A DNA stretch of 64,000 bases from Acephala macrosclerotiorum (Eukaryota > Ascomycota > Leotiomycetes > Helotiales > Mollisiaceae), in NCBI GenBank assembly GCA_014904845.1, contig MU119493.1, positions 1-64,000 on the forward strand, given 5' to 3'. Position 1 is the first letter of the stretch. The number at the start of each line of letters is the position of its first letter. The notes under the pieces were generated by a model. That model searched no databases. It was not told the DNA's origin and worked only from the letters and a program-made list of their open reading frames with translations. Below, in pieces: positions 37,946-48,300 of the stretch. The position numbers and the translations under genes were made by a program.

Positions 37946-38877
37946 CTAACCCCAAGCTTCTTTAAGCTGTTTCTGCACTACGGCTGTTGGACGCGCATGA
38001 TCTCTTTTAGTTCTGACGAGAATATCGAGAAGTGCTTCCTAGTCGAAGCGGTCTTCAAATCGATCACTACCCGGATAATCATTAGTCACAGTTTCCTTTC
38101 CCTAAAAAGGCGGGAAAAACTTACAAATAGCAATACCCACCAATGCCGTAAACATGCCTGGTGGAGTCCAGCGATTGTAAAGTCTAATACTACACAGTTC
38201 ACGAAGAGTCGGCTTAATCTTTGCCTGCGATATTTGTGAGTCGAGAAACAGCGATTCAATTGATAGGGTTGTACTTCCATGTTCCGCACTGCCATGCTTC
38301 TACTCCCTCCTACTCGCGGTAATCTGGGATCGAAGATACAAAGTAGTATTTGTGCTAGCTTATAATGCTGCACTCCAATAATTATTTTCGTTAGCAGACC
38401 CAAGAAAGCAAGCAATTGATGCTCACTATGACAAGCGTGACTATGCCAGATCTCTGGAAATGCTTCTCTCTCTGCTCCACTTTCGTCGTTCTCCTTCTCC
38501 TTCCTACCTTTCTTCCGAAAAATTGGCCTAAAGCTACTCGGCGTCCCTTCATCCCACCTCTCGCATGCCATTTTCAACTCTTCCCGCTTCCCCACCGCAA
38601 TGCCATCGCTCCCAAAACAACAATTCAAGACATCTGCACAAAGCACGACAGCTCTATTTGTCCAGCCAAAGTCACTTGTGGGAGATGTGCTTCGATCCGC
38701 AACGTAATGTTCAAGGTTAATCTGCACAGATCGATAGTATAAGGTGGCCATGTAGATTTCTTGTCTGAGACCGATCCAGAAGGAAGCTGTGGCTAGGGAG
38801 TTTGAAGTGTTAATTGAGGATGAGTGAGGATAGGAGGGACGAAAGAGGGAGTTGATAAATATTTGGATGCCGAGCAT
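37946..38877 (-). pseudogene. Truncated fungal Zn2Cys6-type transcription factor, C-terminal part only
   Basis: The protein carries the C-terminal regulatory region of a family of fungal Zn(II)2Cys6 activators (fungal_trans_2-like). I recognise TASFWIGLRQEIYMA and the FPEIW block near the start, then QHYKLAQILL, FDPRLPRVG, and after an intron NRWTPPGMF. Introns deduced: one ending ..TTGGAG before QHYK, one after AVRNME (GTACAA..CGCAG), one after GIAI. The last exon reaches a terminal TAG at 37,946-37,948, but an in-frame TAG at 38,039-38,041 (a Gln-to-stop, C-to-T) interrupts it and the final splice does not join in frame. The DNA-binding zinc cluster and N-terminal half are missing: upstream of ~38,990 the sequence is AT-rich. 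The unspliced 263-codon frame is not the real protein. Confidence 0.7.
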
Positions 38878-38939
38878 ATGTGATTAGAAATCTGTTTCTA
38901 GTAATCTTACTATATTGAATACTCTTAGCAATAATCTTG

Positions 38940-39395
38940 ACAAAGACTATAGCAAGAAAAAAAAAAAAGAAAACTTACGATTTATCTTTTCGAGAACTCC
39001 TACGGTAATATTGAGTTTATAATTATCCTTTAATAATTGATAAATTTATCGACTTTAAAGCTATAAATTATAAATTTATCCTTTATAATATATCGAATAT
39101 TTTTCGATATATTATAAATAGTTACTATATAATATAAGTTTATAATACCGTAATAAATTGTACATTTTATAATCGAGATTTTGAAGTATATTTTATTTTA
39201 TATTTATTAATTGATTTATTTTAAAATGCTTTTTATTTTATTTTGACTTATTTATTAATATTTAAATATGCTATTATTCTTAGATTTAACTCTCGTATAT
39301 ATGCCTACCTTTTTGTTTATTTATTTCCTCGATTATAAGTTTCCTCGGCTCGATAAATTCGTTCGTTCGATCGTTTTATAAGAGGGAGTAACGCG
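38940..39395. other. Intermediate-AT stretch, no gene seen
   Basis: AT-rich but less saturated than the large blocks. It contains a short inverted repeat around 39,085-39,118 (TATAATATATCG..CGATATATTATA), and a CG-rich edge with CCTCGGCTCGATAAATTCG near 39,340. It may be what remains of the missing upstream part of the regulator gene, or a transposon edge. Confidence 0.4.
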
Positions 39396-39397
39396 TA

Positions 39398-39592
39398 CCT
39401 CTAATGCCAGTGCCAGTGCTAGAGGTCTAATGCCAGAGGTCTAGTGCTACTGCCAGAGCCAGAGGTCCAGTTCCAGTGCCAGAGGTCCAATGCCAGTGCC
39501 AGAGGTCCAATGCCAGTGCCAGAGGTCTAGTGCCAGTGCCAGCGGTCTAGTGCCAGAGGTCTAATGCCAGAGGTTCAGTGCCAAAGGTCCAA
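39398..39592 (+). repeat. Minisatellite, AGGTCYARTGCCAGTGCC units
   Basis: About ten degenerate units made of two modules, TGCCAG and AGGTCYA, giving 13-19-bp periods. Unlike nearby AT-rich DNA it keeps CpA and CpC sites intact, so it escaped RIP or arose after it. Confidence 0.85.
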
Positions 39593-39598
39593 TCGAAA

Positions 39599-39680
39599 GA
39601 GTGCAATTGATAGGAGTGCAATTGATGGGAGTGCAATTAATAGGAGTGCAGCTGATGGGAGTGCAGTGCAGTTAATGAGA
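39599..39680 (+). repeat. Minisatellite, 15-bp GTGCAATTGATRGGA units
   Basis: Five consecutive 15-bp units (GAGTGCAATTGATAG and variants). The period is a multiple of three, so all frames stay open and create a spurious Ser-Ala-Ile-Asp-rich reading frame. It directly follows the first minisatellite. Confidence 0.85.
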
Positions 39681-39818
39681 GGAGATAATGAGAGGAGGAG
39701 AGCACTTATTGGGGGAAAGTATAAGCCACGTAAACAAACCTTCTCGTCCACTAATAGTAGACGCGTTTTGGCCCACTTAGTGCTACGCCCGAGCGCTCTT
39801 TCTTGACGCAACAACGAG

Positions 39819-40916
39819 ATCTCCTCCCGCACCTGCTCCTTGAATGATAAGAGGGCTAGCACCGTATCGTCTCGTGTGGAAGCTGATAGCATTGTCATTC
39901 CCTCTCAGAGCCGCGATGGGATCAGATTTATCGAACTTCTCAAGTCCGACTCTCACTTGCTTGCTTTGAATGTTAATGCTGCCCACGTACCGCACGACCT
40001 TTCCTTCCTTCTCTGCCTCAGATTTTATCTCTTCCATTCGAGAATCATACTCATGTAGCTTCTACATAAATTCATCGCCGCTAGTGCAACTTTCCAATTC
40101 TTTTAGGATCAAACTTTACACCGGAAATGAGGTGTGCGATTAAACTAGGAGACCAGAAAGTCTAGCCAGAACAGTTAACTTCCTTGCGACATCTAGTCTA
40201 TTAAGGTCGTCTCTTGGGTTGGGTTCCGTATAACTAAGATCTATAGCCTTCTTGGCCACAGCCGACCACTTTCCGCGCCTTGTCCTTCTGTTGGGGCAAA
40301 TGAATTGAAGAGGAAAGATAGAGTTCCGCTGAATACGCCATCAATCCTTTCAATGATATCTCCGGTGTCCACAAGCTCCTTGAGAGTTGAGAGGATAGGT
40401 AAACCCGCGCAAACAGAACTTTCGTGGTAAACCTTAGCCCCCGACGAAGACGTGGCGGAGAGGATATCCTGCCAAAGCTTGTATGATCCAGCAAAGGCTT
40501 TTTTGTTCGGTGTGATGATGTTTACACCGCTGGAGGGGAAATTCGGGTATTGATCGGCTACGTCTTGCGAGCTGGTAATGTCGATAAGAATTGCGTTCCC
40601 AGGAGCAGCAGCTAGGTAGTCAACTACTTTCGCTAGAGGAAGCATTTCCTGCTTGGAGTTGGCCACTTCTTGCTCGTAGTTGTTCATATCCAGGGAGCTA
40701 TAGTCCGCAGTATAGATCATGCTCTTGCTTCGAGAAACCAACACTAAAGTCAAATTGGTGGGAGTGGCGCTCCGTGACAGTCGTTCCGCCAAAACTTCGA
40801 GCGGTGAAATGAAGCTTTTTCCCACCCCGCCAATGCATTCACCTGGTCAGACAAAACTTTCTTCATGGGGAAGGATACTGACCAATTACTCCTACGAAGA
40901 CGTTTTTGGTTGCCAT
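39819..40916 (-). pseudogene. Homoserine dehydrogenase, degenerate and 3'-truncated copy
   Basis: The enzyme reduces aspartate semialdehyde to homoserine on the Met/Thr branch. Exon 1 (40,883-40,916) starts MATKNVFVGVIG; a 40-bp intron follows; exon 2 carries a Rossmann Gly-rich IGGVGKS, then ITPNKKAF, YHESSV, and [19 protein letters not shown], all typical of the family. Near 40,272-40,278 a 2-bp GC insertion shifts the frame; the other frame continues with [18 protein letters not shown]. In-frame stops follow at 40,140-40,142, 40,116-40,118 and 40,062-40,064, each a plausible Gln-to-stop. Homology resumes from MEEIKSEAEKEGK to LIIQGAGAGGD and ends at 39,819, roughly ten residues before the family's usual C-terminus, where unrelated sequence begins. 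A working copy presumably exists elsewhere, since the step is essential for prototrophy. Confidence 0.85.
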
Positions 40917-42006
40917 GGGATTGAATATGGTGAGCAGATGAATTGATATTGTAGAAATGCTTGATTTATCTGAGGAAATGGGTCTTTATACGTATATCAG
41001 CCGTCAGTCGTCGCTATCGATGGAATCGAATCAATTGCGTTGCAAGCAAAACTTGATTGTGCAGCAATAGCCTTGTGGTGATTTGCTTAGTTAAGTAGAA
41101 CTCACGGGTTTAAAGAGAGGAGTATTATGTAAACTGATGTTACTGATAAGCTCCAGCCTCCCCACAGAGAATACATAGAGTTATGCTAACAACGAAATCC
41201 ACGTTACTAATCAGCTTCAGCCTGCCCGCGGAGAATGCATAGAGCTATGCTGACCAAGAAACCAACTACTACCTTAATACCATGCTTACTTTACAAGGGA
41301 CATCACAGGCTAAAGTCGAGAAGGGCATTGTGCTGAGAATAATAACCTCCAAAGCGGTGTTGGAGAGTAGACTTGAGTGTCCCTAAGCCGAAGCTGAGCT
41401 GGACCTAAGCCGAGCCTGAGCAAATGCGGTGCTGCTTACGTGGGGTTCATGATTGGAAAAAGCAGATACTCTTGTAGTATGACATGCATTCCTCAATGAC
41501 AATTCATCTACCGTACCCAGAACAGCTTGCGCCATCCGAATTCGACAAGGCCAGCAGCCTCTTTCAAATAAAGTCTGACTATGCCATGGGCGGACGAGGA
41601 CTATGATGTGGAGATGATGCACACCATAGCAGGATCTTCTAACCTCATTCGGAGATGGACAACCTCGAGCGTTAGTGGGCCTGAGGATTGTACTGAACTT
41701 GTTGATTCCATTCCAGGTATCGATTGAGTTTGTTGGCGAGCCCGAGGATCTGCCGGGGTTGCGACTGCTGGCGCATTCATCAGTCTCGATGGGGTCTGTA
41801 TTGTTCAAAGCGAGATTCTCGCTAAGGATGACGGTGGATCCTCAGAAAAGGATAACCTTAACCTTAAAAGGTTAATTGAGCTTTTATGCACGCAGCTGCA
41901 GAGTTATGCACAGGGCTTCCAGCCTCCTCTTTTTCCCTCTCACAGTTCTTGCCATGTTGGGTATCATCGCATTGCTCTGGGATTTCTTGCTCCTTCATCA
42001 CCACAC
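40917..42006. other. Intergenic region upstream of the 2EXR gene
   Basis: Ordinary-GC sequence with no gene I can support; short frames at 41,383-41,808 (minus) and 41,675-41,875 (plus) have no recognisable content. It contains a two-copy direct repeat at 41,139-41,262 and presumably the promoter of the downstream plus-strand gene. Confidence 0.45.
41139..41262 (+). repeat. Two-copy direct repeat, 64-bp spacing
   Basis: GTTACTGATAAGCTCCAGCC..GAGAATACATAGAGTTATGCTAAC is repeated 64 bp later as GTTACTAATCAGCTTCAGCC..GAGAATGCATAGAGCTATGCTGAC. Most differences are transitions. Confidence 0.75.
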
Positions 42007-43239
42007 ATGGACTCACAGCAGGCTGACATCATGGGGGGCAAGAAGACAGGGTCTGCTAACCTGACCACATCCCTTCCCGAACCTCTCACGACCTTCCCGC
42101 TCTTCCCACAATTTCCAATCGACCTCCGGCTATACATATATCGAATCGCCACTCCCTACGAACGATTTGTACACCTTGAAGCTATTTTCGACGATACAGA
42201 CTCGGGCGACGACGAGGAGGATCCTGAGGAGTGGCAGCAGCCATCAGACGAAAACTCTCGCAATGCACAAGCTCTAGACCGAGTTCTACAGGAATATCTC
42301 ATGGACAATAAAGAAAGAGGTATGCATTTCTTCAGCAACCGAGGACAGGCTCAGCTCGAAAGATATGGCTTTACGTCATCCCATCCTAGACCGGAGTTGC
42401 TCGGCGATGCACAGCTCAAACTCGACAGCCTTCGCAGCTTCCTCATGAAACGGCGGGTGACGATATGGAGTCCTAATCCGATTCCCGCGCTCCTTCACGT
42501 CTGCCGCGAGTCTCGAGACTATCTACGACGATCTTTGGGCTACGAGCTTGCCTTTCCCACCTCCACATCGCCTGCTGCGACATGGTTTAATTTCCGCGAC
42601 GATGTCCTGTTCCTGGAGCCTTTGATCTCGGATGATATAATAGAATTGAATGAGCTTGCGAAATCCGGGATTTCCGATGGAGGGTGTTGGCATCTGGGAC
42701 AGTGTGGAGAATCCTTGGAACGCATCAAGAAGCTTGCAGTGCCTGTCCCTGAGGGGTATCTGTATTCGAAAAAAATACCCTTCAACGTCCACGAGATTGT
42801 GCAGCAATGTGGGAATCTCCAAGAACTTTGCTTCGTTACAAACGCGTGGTACGACTGGTACCAATCTAACCATATTTCTTGGTCTTGGAAGAGGAATAAA
42901 TCAGTTCGACTACATATGGGATCGTCACCGGAACAATGGCCAGTTAGAGTGGAAGTAGCACTGGAAGAGATGTGGGGGCAACGCTTGCCTCTCTGTCAAT
43001 GGGAAGATGACTGGCAAGCCTTTCCTGAAGGCACGTTATCAAATGAGTTGGCAGAAGGTATCGAAAAGCAAATTCAATCTCACTCTCCGGTATTGCACCC
43101 TGCAGTGGACGAGAAGTTTCGAAGAGAAAGCTGGACAACGCCAAAGGTGACTTTTGGTGTGGTGATAGCTCAAGAGGCACTGGAGCTTTTCTTGAAGAAA
43201 AGGCACAGATTCGTACGCCAAAATGAGAACGCTGCCTAG
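42007..43239 (+). CDS. 2EXR domain protein
   Basis: A single-exon, uninterrupted 410-residue frame, the only convincing intact gene in the window. The N-terminus carries a 2EXR-type domain, an uncharacterised fungal domain found in large families in Leotiomycetes and Sordariomycetes: FPLFPQFPIDLRLYIYRIA at residues about 30-50, an acidic Asp/Glu run near 62-75, then PIPALLHVCRESRDYLRR and a WFNFRDDVLFLEP block (about residues 158-205). The rest has no assigned domain. No signal peptide or membrane segment is visible. The first Met is used as start; another lies eight residues later. Function is unknown. It is followed three bases after its stop by the start of a frameshifted fragment, which may be a decayed relative. 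Confidence 0.85.
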   Translation: MDSQQADIMGGKKTGSANLTTSLPEPLTTFPLFPQFPIDLRLYIYRIATPYERFVHLEAIFDDTDSGDDEEDPEEWQQPSDENSRNAQALDRVLQEYLMDNKERGMHFFSNRGQAQLERYGFTSSHPRPELLGDAQLKLDSLRSFLMKRRVTIWSPNPIPALLHVCRESRDYLRRSLGYELAFPTSTSPAATWFNFRDDVLFLEPLISDDIIELNELAKSGISDGGCWHLGQCGESLERIKKLAVPVPEGYLYSKKIPFNVHEIVQQCGNLQELCFVTNAWYDWYQSNHISWSWKRNKSVRLHMGSSPEQWPVRVEVALEEMWGQRLPLCQWEDDWQAFPEGTLSNELAEGIEKQIQSHSPVLHPAVDEKFRRESWTTPKVTFGVVIAQEALELFLKKRHRFVRQNENAA

Positions 43240-43242
43240 AGT

Positions 43243-43975
43243 ATGGAGCCATATGCGAGGTATTTTGATCGCCATCTTCATGATGTTGCACATATTGATC
43301 AAGACCCCCTTATTTCACCAACCGAGGAGAACACGGGTATACCAATTCCGTTCTGGGGCTGGAGAATGGACGTATTAAAATACATATACGGGCCTTCCGA
43401 TTTACCATGGCCTCTAGGTTTGTGGACCGACCGAGAGAACAATGATGTTATCGCGGAGTAAGACTATCGCTACATCAATCTTACATTTGGGGTTCGAATA
43501 TCCTATGGCAGAATGAGTTGACAACTGAGGCCGCCCGGAGACGCAATGACGCGAAGAACTGCGAACAGACGTGTCTGCGACGAATTTACTTTATGGCTGA
43601 GCAGAAGTTCGTTATCGAGAATTCGAATGTTTGGGACGTATTTTACTCGCAGCTGCAGGTCCGGTAGGGATTTCCTTTGGGCTCAGAACATTCACCATGT
43701 GGTTTTGAAGATCGACCATTACACGACTGACGCAAAAAAGCTTGAGGATCCAGAAGGCGAGACCTTTGGGAGTCTTCTCAGACAATTAAAGTCTTTGAAA
43801 TCTTTGACTATTTGTTGGGCCTTGTATGGAAGACCGCAGTGACCTCGAAGCTCATGCCCAGAAGCTAAGGGTCTTTGAGATTTGCGGCTTCATGTCTGTC
43901 AAGAAGCAGTGGAGGAATATAGAGGGTGGGGACATGGAGTTTATTGCCATGATGAGGTGGAGACGGATTGGATAA
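43243..43975 (+). pseudogene. Frameshifted fungal gene fragment, F-box/2EXR-like style
   Basis: Coding signal continues across three frames. Frame 1 from 43,243 has a GWRMDVLKYIYGPSDLP stretch and an in-frame TAA at 43,459-43,461, and still resumes as DYRYINLTFGVRISYGRM. Frame 3 from about 43,518 reads LTTEAARRRNDAKN and KFVIENSNVWDVFYSQL. Frame 1 again from about 43,660 reads SGRDFLWAQNIHHVVLKIDH and ETFGSLLRQLKSLKSLTICW. Frame 2 from 43,838 reads SDLEAHAQKLRVFEICGFMS and stops at 43,973-43,975. At least three indels and one nonsense codon break it. The layout resembles the hypothetical fungal proteins with an F-box-like or 2EXR start and a 'variable hypothetical' body; I cannot name a family. 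Intron alternatives exist for some shifts. Confidence 0.6.
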
Positions 43976-44571
43976 CGGGAATATAGTAAGATTTATTCGC
44001 AAGCAGAAAACAGGCGGGCTGGATGCGATGTCCGTATCATGCAAATTTGCCATGAGGTGGAAATGCACACTCATAACAGGATACCAAAGATGATTTAACA
44101 ATGCATTCAAGTCCAAAGCTTCCACCTCTATGAATCTTCTTCAACATTTACTACATGTGCTTCTCCACTCTACCCTTCCATTGCTCCTTCCTTTGGACAA
44201 GAACAGCTGGTTATCACGCATCAATCCTAACGTTGGGAGAATCCGTTTCGGTTTGGAAAGGTAAATAAGATTGCTTTGTCGGCATTACTGGGTGAGCTAA
44301 GGTGAGTGGGGTGTAGCGGCAAATGAGTACGGGTAGGTACGGGTAAGCATAAGTAAGCATAGTAAACTCAAGCGAAAAAAAGCGAGAGACTTATTTCAAC
44401 TCTTCGATTATAGTTATTACTATTTAAACTAAAATTAAACGATTATGCAAAGATTACTAAAGACTTTAAATCAAACTCCGCTTTTATAGTTATATGCGAT
44501 CCGATTTTTAGTTTTAAAATTTATCGAATATTAAAATTTAATAATATTCGTACGAATAAAATTTTTTTTTT
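43976..44571. other. Island right edge, no gene seen
   Basis: Ordinary-GC sequence to about 44,390, then a change to AT-rich. It holds a short tandem at about 44,327-44,362 (GTACGGGTAG, TAAGCATAAG units). The minus-strand frame at 43,865-44,125 overlaps the end of the pseudogene and has no recognisable content. Confidence 0.45.
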
Positions 44572-44783
44572 TAATATAATATTTACGTGCGATTCGAATT
44601 CGCATATAATTAGTATTGTTTTATTCTCATTTTTAAAGTAAAATTTTTATATCTCGAATTTCGCTTTTTAAACAATAAAATAAGAATCAATAATTATTAC
44701 GTATATTAAAATTTCAAAGAGAAATTTTATATGCGTTTATATTATTTTATTAATAAATTTAATATTTTTAATATAATATTAAT
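44572..44783 (-). repeat. LTR of element L copy B, left (3' side), end-truncated
   Basis: It shares ATTTACGTGCGATTCGAATT and TATTACGTATATTA blocks with the LTR at 50,904-51,129. The outer TATCGAAATAAATATTA part of the other LTRs is missing and replaced by a T-run. Confidence 0.75.
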
Positions 44784-45311
44784 ATTAATCAATAGTTGCT
44801 TTCAACTACGAATTAGTAAAGATTTATTAGAAGAAACGAAATATAACAAATTAAAAATATCAATAAATTTGTTGTAAAAAATATTAAAAAATTTCGATCG
44901 AATATTATTAAATATTATCGAATTATAAAAAAATTTTACTATTTTTTTTTGTAGAAACGAGATTAAAATATTTAATTATTTTTCGAAGATTTAAAAAAAT
45001 CAATTATAGAAAAGTTCGTACTTTTAAATAATCAATTCAAATTTACGTTTATTATATAAAATAATATTATTTTACGAAAAACTCGATTAAACAATTAATT
45101 GAATTACTATATTTACTATTTAATTTTAAGTATTATATTAAATCAATATTATTTTCTATTTTTTATTTCGATTATATTTACATTTTATAATCTCAAATTA
45201 ATCGATCGAACAATATATTAATAATAAATTACGATTATACGAAGTTTTTACAAATTATTATCGAAAAACGTTTTATAGAAACGTTTATTGAAAATATTTA
45301 TTCTTTGAAAA

Positions 45312-45376
45312 CGTTTATTCGTTTTTATACTCGTTTTTATATTCGTTTTTATATTCGTTTTTTTTATTCGTTTTTA
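45312..45376 (-). repeat. 12-bp tandem array inside element L copy B
   Basis: About five units of TATAYTCGTTTT, the reverse complement of the array at 34,981-35,042. Confidence 0.75.
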
Positions 45377-48300
45377 GTATTTATTTTAATAAAACGTTTA
45401 AATCGATTATAAAATTATTTATAAAATTAATTATTTTTTATTTTTCGAAAATAATATTTAAAAAAATAAAATATAATATTAAAAAAAAAATATAAAATTT
45501 ATTAATCGATATAAAAAATAAAAATTTAAATAAAATAATAATCGATATATTTATTGTATTTAATATTATATACTACAAATAAAACAAATATACGAATTAT
45601 ATTATATAGAAATACTTTAAAAATAATTTTGAAAAATAAACAAAAAATACGTTTTTTAAAAAAATACTAATTTTTATTTGAAAATTGTAAAATATTTTAC
45701 GCGAACAAAAAATATAATTATTAAAAAACGAAAAACGAATCGCGAAAATACTCGAAAACGTTATTATAAGCGAAAAAAAAATACTATAAATAGATTAAAA
45801 AAAAAGTAATAAATTAATTAGTAAATAAAAACAAATTCTATATTTATTTTAAATAAAATTCGAATAATAATTAAAAAAAAATCGTTTAAAACAAAAATAT
45901 TATTTTTTAAAATAATTTATTTTTACGATTACAATATTTTTAAATTCAAAATATTTTAAACATTTAATTCTATATAATTTAAATTTCAAATATACAATAT
46001 TTTAATATATAATTTTTAAATATTCAATTTTTAAATTAATAATTTTATTAATCAATATATTAATAAAATAATATATAAAATTAAAAAAATATAAACTATA
46101 ATTAAAACGTTTAATTAAATAATAATTTTCAATATAATAATTTTCAATTTTTATAAAATATATTAATAAAATTATTTACAAATTTAATAAAAATATATAT
46201 TAATAATAATAAAAAATACAATAAAAAATTGTTTAATATTATTAATATTAAATTACAAATTTTTTATAATTATTATTTTAAAATTAAATTATTAAAAAAC
46301 TAATATAAAAAAACATTTTTTATTATATTTAAAAATCGTACGAATTTATTTTATTACAATAAAATTATAAAAAAAAATTATAATTTTATAGTAATAATAA
46401 ATATAATTCGAATATATTTTAAAACGAACGAAAATTGATAATTAAATATATTTTTATAAAAAAAAAACGATATTATTACAAATTATTATCGTTAATCAAT
46501 TAAAAACGAAATTAAAATATTTTTAATTATTTTTTGATTAATTTCAATAAATTTAACGTAATTTATCGAACGAATACTATATAAAATATAATTTTTAAAA
46601 TTAAATTATTAATATTTGTAAAAATATTAAAAAATATAATTTTATATTTTACAAATTTGTAAATACGTTTAAAAATATTTACGTCGAATTACAATTCGTA
46701 ATCGATATTGCAATATATTTACAAAAAATACAATAATATAATAATATTAATTATAATTTTTAAAAAAACTAAAAAAACTATAATAAAATCGATTAAAATT
46801 AAATCGATCGAATATACGAAAAACGTAATAAAAAACGTAAATACAAATTAATTTCAATTTTTCGATTTAATAGAAAAAATAAAAAATTATTTAAAAATAA
46901 TAATAATTACTACACAAATCGTAATTATTAAAAAAAATTTATTAAAAAAAATACTATATTTATAATAAATTAAATTATTAATTAATAAAATATATAATAA
47001 AAAAACGATAACAAATATATTTCAAATTTTAATAATATATATAATATATTATTAATCGCGATATTATAATAATTTATTATTAAAAAATTTTTATTAAATA
47101 CGAAAATTTAAATTTTTTTTAAAAAAATAATAAAATCGAAAAAATCGATCAATTATTAATAAATATAAAATAAAAAATATAAATAAAATTTTTTTTATTA
47201 AATTTAAAAAAATTAATAATATTTAAATAGTAATCATTTTAAATGATTAATTTATACGTTATATCGTTATAAAAAAAAATATATTCAATTTATTATTATA
47301 GTAATTCGATAAAAATTCAATATTTACGTTTGAAAATCGATATTGGTTTAAAGTTTTTTAAAAGATTATATTAAATAATAAAATTGTAAAAATATTAATT
47401 ATTGATTAATTACAATTTTAAATACTATAAAAAATCGATAATAAAATTTAATTAAATATATTAATAATTAGTATTTATAAGATTCGATTCGATAAAAAAA
47501 CAACGTTATTATAAAAAACAATTTAAATTAATATATTTTTGAATATTATTGTATTTTATATTGTTTTTATAAATATATTATTTTTATTTTATATTTAAAA
47601 TAAAAATAAAATAGAAATAAAATTTGATAATTTTAAAAACATTTTAATTTAAAGAAATAAAATTATATTAATTATAAGAAAATAAAATTATTTATAAATA
47701 TTATTATATTAATAAAAAAATAATTTAATTTAAAATTATTTTATTAAAATCGAATTATAATAATTGTATTAATAATTCGAATATTTATTAATATAACGTT
47801 TATTAAAAAATTTTCAACGTATAAATTACAATATAAATATTAAATATATTTAATATTTTATTAAATATTATTATTATTATTAAATATATAACAAATTATT
47901 TAAAAAATTTAAATTTATTTTATAAAATAATTATAAATTTAATTATTTTATTATTATTAATATTTTATCTTTAAATAAAAAAGCGATTTTACAAATAATA
48001 AATTTAATAATTGTATTTTAAATAATCAAATTCTTAAAAAATATATTTATAAAAATAGTATAAAATATTTTTTGAATATATTAAATCGATATATATTAAA
48101 AACTATTGAATTATTTTATTTATAACGTAGAAAAAAAATTTTCGTTTATAAAATTTCGATAATATGTAAAAATAATAATAATTAAAATCAAAAAAATATT
48201 TATTAAAATTTATAATAATATAAAAAAAATAAAAAAATATTACATTTTATTACAACGAATTTACAAGATTATTTGAAACGAATTTACTAATAAATAAATC

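Noticed and set aside
38086..38877. 263-codon minus-strand frame as an intact gene
   Set aside because: It reads through at least two introns, and its last third is intronic translation; the family match resumes in other frames after splicing.
39564..39806. 80-codon frame with Ser-Ala-Ile-Asp repeats
   Set aside because: An artefact of a 15-bp minisatellite whose period is a multiple of three.
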